Assembly: GCA_934553185.1 (NCBI GenBank)
Contig: CAKTFF010000013.1
Location: forward strand, 1 to 16,384
DNA from: an uncultured Devosia sp.
Lineage (GTDB): Bacteria > Pseudomonadota > Alphaproteobacteria > Rhizobiales > Devosiaceae
Direction of reading: 5' to 3'
Length of the DNA: 16,384 bases
Shown: positions 14,713 to 16,384 of the stretch, in pieces
Numbering within the stretch: the first letter of the stretch is position 1
Layout of the letters: every line of letters begins with the position of its first letter
Made by a program: the position numbers and the translations under genes
Notes under the pieces: model-generated
Database searches by the model: none
What the model saw: only the letters and a program-made list of their open reading frames with translations
What the model was told of the DNA's origin: nothing

Positions 14713-15810
14713 TTACGTGTTGAACTTGAACAGCATGACATCGCCGTCCTTGACGACATATTCCTTGCCTTCGTCGCGCGCCTTGCCAGCCTCCTTGGCC
14801 GCCACTTCGCCGCCCAGCGCCACAAAGTCGTCGTAGCCGATGGTCTGGGCGCGAATGAATCCTCGCTCGAAGTCCGAATGGATGACGCCGGCGGCAGCGG
14901 GGGCCTTGTCGCCCTTGTGGATGGTCCAGGCGCGGGTTTCTTTGGGACCAACGGTGAAATAGGTTTGCAGGCCCAGCAAGGCATAGGCTTCTCGGATCAA
15001 CCGGTTGAGCCCTGCTTCCTCAAGACCGAGCGATTCCAGGTACTCCGCCTGTTCAGCGTCGGGCAATTGCGCCAGCTGGGACTCGATCTCAGCCGAGATG
15101 ATGACCACGCCGGCATCATGCGCCTTGGCATAGTCTTCCACGAGCTTGCTCATGGCATTGCCGTTTTCCGCCGAGCCCTCGTCGACATTGCACACATAAA
15201 GCGCGGGTTTGCTGGTCAGAAGCTGCAGTTCCGCAAAGGCCTTTTCTTCTTCCGCATCGCGTTCGACAAAGCGAGCAGACTTGCCCTCGCGCAGCAGAAC
15301 CAGTGCGCGGTCGATCAGGTCGAGCGTCAGCTTGGCATCCTTGTCGCCGCCCTTGGCCTTCTTTTCCACGCCAGCGCGGCGCTTTTCAAGGCTCTCGAGG
15401 TCGGCCAGCATCAGTTCAGTTTCCACCACTTCGGCATCGGCGAGCGGGTCCACCTTATTGGCAACATGGATGATGTTGTTGTCTTCAAAGCAGCGCAGCA
15501 CATAGGCAATGGCGTCGCATTCGCGAATATTGGCCAGGAACTGATTGCCCAAGCCTTCACCCTGCGACGCGCCTTTGACGAGGCCGGCGATATCCACAAA
15601 GCTCATGCGGGCAGGCAGCACGTTGACCGACTTGCCAATTGTGGCCAGCTTGTCCAAGCGGCTGTCGGGCACGGAAACCTCGCCCATATTGGGCTCGATG
15701 GTGCAGAACGGGAAATTAGCCGCCTGCGCAGCCGCGGTTCGCGTCAGCGCGTTGAAAAGGGTCGACTTGCCGACATTGGGCAGGCCGACAATGCCCATCT
15801 TGAAACCCAT
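14713..15810 (-). CDS. ychF: Ribosome-binding ATPase YchF (Obg family)
   Basis: YchF is a conserved P-loop protein of the Obg group that hydrolyses ATP and associates with ribosomes. The 365-aa length is the family norm. The Walker A is GLPNVGKST at 9-17, the switch II/G3 region is DIAGLVKGASQGEGLGNQF at about 73-91, and a central coiled-coil insert lies at about 130-185 (EVVETELMLADLESLEKRR onward). The C-terminal TGS domain follows (TYFTVGPKETRAWTI, HSDFERGFIRAQTI, ending DGDVMLFKFNT). ATG at 15810 has GGAG 8 bases upstream. The frame stays open for 90 codons further, but that sequence is shadow of the anti-sigma gene and its spacer. Confidence 0.97.
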   Translation of the reverse strand: MGFKMGIVGLPNVGKSTLFNALTRTAAAQAANFPFCTIEPNMGEVSVPDSRLDKLATIGKSVNVLPARMSFVDIAGLVKGASQGEGLGNQFLANIRECDAIAYVLRCFEDNNIIHVANKVDPLADAEVVETELMLADLESLEKRRAGVEKKAKGGDKDAKLTLDLIDRALVLLREGKSARFVERDAEEEKAFAELQLLTSKPALYVCNVDEGSAENGNAMSKLVEDYAKAHDAGVVIISAEIESQLAQLPDAEQAEYLESLGLEEAGLNRLIREAYALLGLQTYFTVGPKETRAWTIHKGDKAPAAAGVIHSDFERGFIRAQTIGYDDFVALGGEVAAKEAGKARDEGKEYVVKDGDVMLFKFNT

Positions 15811-15875
15811 GGGATATGCTCCGGAAACTGTTGGCCACCACATGGTTCGGATGGGCGCATAAGTCAATGCGCGGG

Positions 15876-16384
15876 TCAGACCAGGGGCTTGGCGAACCCC
15901 TTCACAAGAATGGGTCCGGTGGGCCGCCCAGTGGGCGAACCGCCCTCTGGCTCGAGCGTAATCTCGTAGAGCTGTCCGGGATGGGGCAGGGGGAGGTTGG
16001 GCCCGGTCAGCCGCTGGTCGGCGGCCTGCCTCAGCGTTCCAAGCGAGACCGGTCCGGTTTGCTGATCTGGCAGGGTCCAAACCTCCAGAACCTGTCCTTG
16101 TGGCGCGGCAAAGCTATCGAGGGGCACCAGCCGGACGCTGTCGTCGGCAAAGGCTTCGATGATCACGGCGGGCGAAGCATCGGCCTCGTTGAGCAGGACG
16201 GCAATCACGGTGGGTTGCGGCTCGCGGCTCGTCAGCGTGCCGGCGAGATAGCCCGCGCCCAGAGCCACAAGGACGCTTGCAGCCATCGGCAGCCAAAGCG
16301 GAGAGGTTCTCCGCTGGTTCGTAGGGAATGGATGGATATTCATCCTAGGCTCAGGCGCCGGTTGGTCTAGCCGCGCTTCGATAC
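15876..16384 (-). CDS. Anti-sigma factor, RskA-like C-terminal part, 5' end beyond window
   Basis: Membrane-anchored regulator that would hold an ECF sigma factor inactive. Visible parts: a hydrophobic segment WLPMAASVLVALGAGYLAG (about residues 17-35 counting from the ATG at 16343), then a periplasmic RskA-type domain with VLEVWTLPDQQTGPVSLGTL, YEITLEPEGGSPTGRPTGPI and the closing LVKGFAKPLV, all typical of the anti-sigma-K-factor family. The ATG at 16343 is probably not the start: the frame is open to base 16384 and translates as IEARLDQPAPEPR, matching the R-IEARL segment that commonly precedes the membrane span in this family. The missing N-terminal sigma-binding domain should lie to the right, with a sigma-factor gene likely beyond. 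YchF follows 65 bases after the stop. Confidence 0.88.
   Translation of the reverse strand, partial: IEARLDQPAPEPRMNIHPFPTNQRRTSPLWLPMAASVLVALGAGYLAGTLTSREPQPTVIAVLLNEADASPAVIIEAFADDSVRLVPLDSFAAPQGQVLEVWTLPDQQTGPVSLGTLRQAADQRLTGPNLPLPHPGQLYEITLEPEGGSPTGRPTGPILVKGFAKPLV

Noticed and set aside
14878..15969. Long plus-strand open frame opposite ychF
   Set aside because: Shadow of ychF; no ribosome site and no family sequence.
15811..16080. A 90-residue N-terminal extension of YchF
   Set aside because: The family begins at MGFKMGIVGLPNVGKS and a good ribosome site precedes the ATG at 15810. The extension lies in the anti-sigma gene and spacer.

Overview
The window reads as an ordinary chromosomal segment of a GC-rich alphaproteobacterium. 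Gene content and order suggest the order Hyphomicrobiales (rhizobia and relatives, possibly a Devosia or Pelagibacterium type); this placement is inferred from remembered family resemblance, not from a search. The pointers are a three-gene petABC (fbcFBC) cytochrome bc1 operon, a CoA-pyrophosphatase Nudix gene overlapping a CCA-adding enzyme gene, an aerobic hemF, and an anti-sigma factor with an RskA-type C-terminal domain. I see no tRNA, rRNA, CRISPR array, insertion sequence, integrase or phage gene.

Left part (1-4660): the N-terminal half of a glutathionyl-hydroquinone reductase runs off the left edge on the minus strand. A roughly 345-base spacer follows, holding a possible 33-codon ORF. 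Then come a YhbS-type acetyltransferase and a translationally coupled Nudix/cca pair on the plus strand. The cca gene meets the trmL-hemF pair tail to tail, with the two stop codons sharing bases.

Middle (4902-8887): the complete cytochrome bc1 operon petA-petB-petC is transcribed divergently from trmL-hemF and ends in a clear GC-rich hairpin. hemF makes a heme precursor and petB/petC bind heme, so the arrangement is functionally sensible. After the terminator come a 64-aa unknown protein, apt (purine salvage), and a convergent GFA/CENP-V zinc protein.

Right part (9056-16384): mostly minus strand. It holds a TerC-family membrane protein with a structured leader, a compact run of two MaoC-like hot-dog proteins, a 114-aa exported unknown and a GNAT acetyltransferase, then a 646-aa serralysin-like M10 metalloprotease with RTX calcium-binding repeats. 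A divergent 117-aa membrane or exported protein of unknown family lies next to the protease. The window closes with the ribosome-associated ATPase ychF and the C-terminal part of an anti-sigma factor whose frame stays open to the right edge.

The least routine part is 10.2-14.7 kb: the RTX protease, its unrecognised divergent neighbour, the small exported protein and the paired MaoC genes. I found no convincing new multi-gene system. The unknown small proteins and structured leaders are the items worth a second look.
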